Source of the DNA: Polaromonas sp. AER18D-145
Lineage (GTDB): Bacteria > Pseudomonadota > Gammaproteobacteria > Burkholderiales > Burkholderiaceae_C
Length of the DNA stretch: 64,000 nt
Reading direction: 5' to 3'
Assembly (NCBI RefSeq): GCF_002379095.1
Contig: NZ_NBZV01000001.1
Coordinates: 1 to 64,000 of the forward strand
The position numbers and the translations under genes are program-made. Below are positions 61,749 through 64,000 of this stretch, piece by piece (positions within the stretch are counted from its first letter, which is position 1; each line of letters starts with the position of its first letter). The notes beneath the pieces were generated by a model, which was given only the letters and a program-made list of their open reading frames with translations, had not been told where the DNA came from and did no database searches.

Positions 61749-64000
61749 ATGGACGCCACTGCCACGCCGCCGCCCCTGCCGACCCAGGTGGTGCCCCCGT
61801 GGGCGCCTGCCGTGCCTGCGCAGGCGGAGCCCGAGGCGCCGGTGCAGCGCATCATCAAGGTCAGGCGTGACTACAACAGCTGGGTCGCCAGCGAAACCAT
61901 GGAAGACTACGCGCTGCGCTTCACGCCGCAGCGCTTTCGCCGATGGTCCGAGTGGCGGGTCGCCAACACCGCGTTTGGTGCGGCCTCCTTCCTGATCCTG
62001 GAAGCGGTGGGTGCCACCTTGCTGGTGAAGTACGGCTTCACCAACGCTTTCTGGGCCATCGTCGCCACCGGCCTCATCATTTTTATGGCTGGCCTGCCGA
62101 TCAGCGTTTATGCCGCCCGCTACGGGGTCGACATGGACCTGCTAACGCGCGGCGCGGGTTTCGGCTACATCGGCTCGACCCTGACCTCGCTGATCTACGC
62201 GTCGTTCACCTTCATCTTTTTTGCGCTGGAGGCGGCGGTCATGGCCTATGCGCTGGAGCTGGCACTGGGTATTCCGCCGAGTTGGGGTTACCTGATTTGC
62301 GCGCTGGTGGTGATCCCTCTGGTCACCCACGGGGTGTCGGCCATCAGCCGGCTGCAGGTCTGGACGCAGCCGCTCTGGCTGATCATGCTGGTGGTGCCGT
62401 TTGTGTATGTTTTGGTGCGTGATCCAGGCGCCTTCGCCGGAATAACGCACTACAAAGGTGAAAAAGGCACGAGTTCAGGGTTTGATCTGCACTTGTTTGG
62501 TGCTGCATTGACTGTGGGTATCGCGCTGATCACACAAATGGGCGAGCAGGCCGACTACCTGCGTTTCATGCCGGTGCGCACGGCGGCCAACCGTCGCCGC
62601 TGGTGGGCCGGCGTGCTGGCTGGCGGGCCGGGCTGGGTGTTGCTGGGCGTGGTCAAGATGCTGGGCGGCGCCTTTCTGGCCTATCTGGCGATCCAGCACA
62701 TGGTGCCGCTGGAGCGCGCGGTGGACCCCAACCAGATGTACCTGGCGGCCTATGAATACGTGTTTCCGCATTACGGCTGGGCCGTGGCCGCCACCGCGCT
62801 GTTCGTGGTGATCTCGCAGCTCAAGATCAATGTCACCAATGCTTATGCGGGATCACTCGCCTGGTCCAACTTCTTCTCGCGTCTGACGCACAGCCACCCG
62901 GGGCGTGTGGTCTGGGTGGTGTTCAACACGCTGATCGCCTTCATGCTGATGGAGATGAATGTGTTCCAGGCGCTCGGCGATGTATTGGGCCTGTATTCCA
63001 ACATCGCGATTGCCTGGATGATGGCGGTGGTGGCCGACCTCGTCATCAACAAACCGCTGGGCCTGTCGCCCAAAGGCATCGAGTTCAAGCGCGCGCACCT
63101 CTACGACATCAACCCGGTCGGCGTGGGGGCGATGGCGCTGGCCTCGCTGCTGTCGGTGAGCGCCCACCTGGGCCTGTTCGGCCCGCTGGCCCAGGCTTTT
63201 TCTGCGGTCATTGCGCTGGGCACGGCTTTCATCACCTCGCCGCTGATTGCCTGGGTCACGAAAGGGCGCTATTACATTGCCCGCCAGGGCGAGGCGCCCG
63301 CGACCGATGCCCAGGGCAATTACAAGCCCTATGCGCTCAAGCGCTGCGTGATCTGCGAGCGCGACTACGAAGGCCCGGACATGGCGCATTGCCCGGCCTA
63401 CCAGGGGCCCATCTGTTCGCTTTGCTGCACGCTGGACGCGCGTTGCGGCGATTTGTGCAAACCGCAGGCCAGCCTGTCGGCGCAATGGTCGGCCACCCTG
63501 CGCTGGCTGCTGCCGCGTCGCATCTGGCCGTACCTGGACACCGGGCTCGGGCACTTCCTGCTGCTGATGCTGGTGATCGTGCCACTGCTGGCCAGTGTGT
63601 TCGGCCTGCTCTACCACCAGGAAATGCGCGCCCTGCTGGACCTGCAGGCCGCCTCCGAATCGGCGCTGCGCTCCGGCTTCCTGAAGGCCTACATGGCGCT
63701 GCTGGTGATCGCCGGGCTGGTGGCCTGGTGGCTGGTGCTGGCGCACAAGAGCCGGCAAGTGGCGCAGGAAGAGTCGAACCGCCAGACCCACCTGCTGATG
63801 AAGGAAATCGAGTCGCACCGCCAGACCGACGAGGCGCTGCAGCAGGCCAAACGTGTGGCCGACCTGGCCAACCAAGCCAAGAGCCGCTACATCAGCGCGA
63901 TCAGCCACGAGCTGCGCACGCCGCTCAACAGCATTCTCGGTTACGCCCAGCTCATGGGGGAAGACACGTCGATTCCGCTGCACCGCCAGCAGGCGGTCGG
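61749..64000 (+). CDS. Permease-histidine kinase chimera (3' end outside window)
   Basis: The frame is open for 750 codons to the window end. Residues about 45-500 form a twelve-helix permease resembling the NCS1 (purine/cytosine, CodB-like) family: [20 protein letters not shown] before helix 1 and [13 protein letters not shown] between helices. A Cys-rich zinc-finger-like segment follows (C533, C536, C548, C556, C559, C560, C566, C570). Then come two more helices (about 597-618 and 645-665), a coiled coil, and a HisKA domain with [20 protein letters not shown] (phospho-His 720). An ATPase domain and perhaps receivers should follow. It resembles CbrA in design, but with a different transporter. 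Divergent from ureA, so a sensor of urea or a purine is plausible. Confidence 0.8.
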   Translation, partial: MDATATPPPLPTQVVPPWAPAVPAQAEPEAPVQRIIKVRRDYNSWVASETMEDYALRFTPQRFRRWSEWRVANTAFGAASFLILEAVGATLLVKYGFTNAFWAIVATGLIIFMAGLPISVYAARYGVDMDLLTRGAGFGYIGSTLTSLIYASFTFIFFALEAAVMAYALELALGIPPSWGYLICALVVIPLVTHGVSAISRLQVWTQPLWLIMLVVPFVYVLVRDPGAFAGITHYKGEKGTSSGFDLHLFGAALTVGIALITQMGEQADYLRFMPVRTAANRRRWWAGVLAGGPGWVLLGVVKMLGGAFLAYLAIQHMVPLERAVDPNQMYLAAYEYVFPHYGWAVAATALFVVISQLKINVTNAYAGSLAWSNFFSRLTHSHPGRVVWVVFNTLIAFMLMEMNVFQALGDVLGLYSNIAIAWMMAVVADLVINKPLGLSPKGIEFKRAHLYDINPVGVGAMALASLLSVSAHLGLFGPLAQAFSAVIALGTAFITSPLIAWVTKGRYYIARQGEAPATDAQGNYKPYALKRCVICERDYEGPDMAHCPAYQGPICSLCCTLDARCGDLCKPQASLSAQWSATLRWLLPRRIWPYLDTGLGHFLLLMLVIVPLLASVFGLLYHQEMRALLDLQAASESALRSGFLKAYMALLVIAGLVAWWLVLAHKSRQVAQEESNRQTHLLMKEIESHRQTDEALQQAKRVADLANQAKSRYISAISHELRTPLNSILGYAQLMGEDTSIPLHRQQAV

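Overview
The window comes from a high-GC chromosome whose gene orders are typical of the Comamonadaceae (Burkholderiales, Betaproteobacteria), of a Polaromonas, Rhodoferax or Variovorax kind. I infer this from the cox cluster layout, the lolB-ispE-tRNA-Gln-prs-rplY-pth and yicC-kinase-phosphatase-rph-rdgB-hemW orders, and two families of short dispersed repeats that I associate with this family. The genus cannot be fixed from sequence reading alone.

Layout. 1-4.3 kb: LysR regulator, trmL, comF, a BioC-like methyltransferase and a DUF2244 membrane protein. 4.3-13.9 kb: an aa3-type cytochrome c oxidase island (coxB with fused cytochrome c, coxA, a 37-residue assembly protein, ctaG, DUF2970, coxC, an inverted DUF2909 gene, surf1, an Sco-like gene, ctaA, ctaB, sco). 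14-15 kb: rpoH on the minus strand behind a perfect CIRCE operator; hrcA itself lies at 41.8 kb. 15.3-19.5 kb: a minus-strand catabolic cluster (GntR regulator, Bug-type binding protein, MmgE/PrpD, 2-hydroxyacid dehydrogenase) with a palindrome in front of the regulator. 19.6-27.3 kb: small membrane proteins, an Ldh-type dehydrogenase, ftsY, a pair of M16 peptidase-like genes, rsmD, coaD and a ferredoxin. 27.3-28.0 kb: a gene-free repeat island with a 165-bp MITE-like inverted-repeat element. 28-42.8 kb: housekeeping genes (pth, rplY, prs, tRNA-Gln, ispE, lolB, a TPR protein, mutM, a dynamin-like GTPase, mutY, rapZ, recN, nadK, hrcA).

At 42.9-44.05 kb, tRNA-Met and tRNA-Arg flank a 1-kb islet. 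The 3' end of tRNA-Met is duplicated at the far end of the islet, as expected for attL/attR of a small integrated element with no integrase. 44-56 kb: greB, spoT, rpoZ, gmk, yicC, a Ser/Thr kinase-phosphatase pair, rph, rdgB, hemW, a beta-barrel protein, an L,D-transpeptidase-like protein and tRNA-Ser. 56.4-61.6 kb: urease genes ureA-hupE-ureB-ureC-ureE-ureF-ureG on the minus strand, with no ureD in view. Divergent from them, and cut by the window end, is a permease-histidine kinase chimera that could sense or import a nitrogen compound.

Most notable signals. (1) ureC carries about 28 extra codons formed by a palindromic repeat inserted in frame. (2) Three copies of one short dispersed repeat encode the signal peptides of three unrelated exported proteins, all in the same reading frame. 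(3) The tRNA-bounded islet. (4) The CIRCE-rpoH link. (5) The permease-kinase fusion next to urease.
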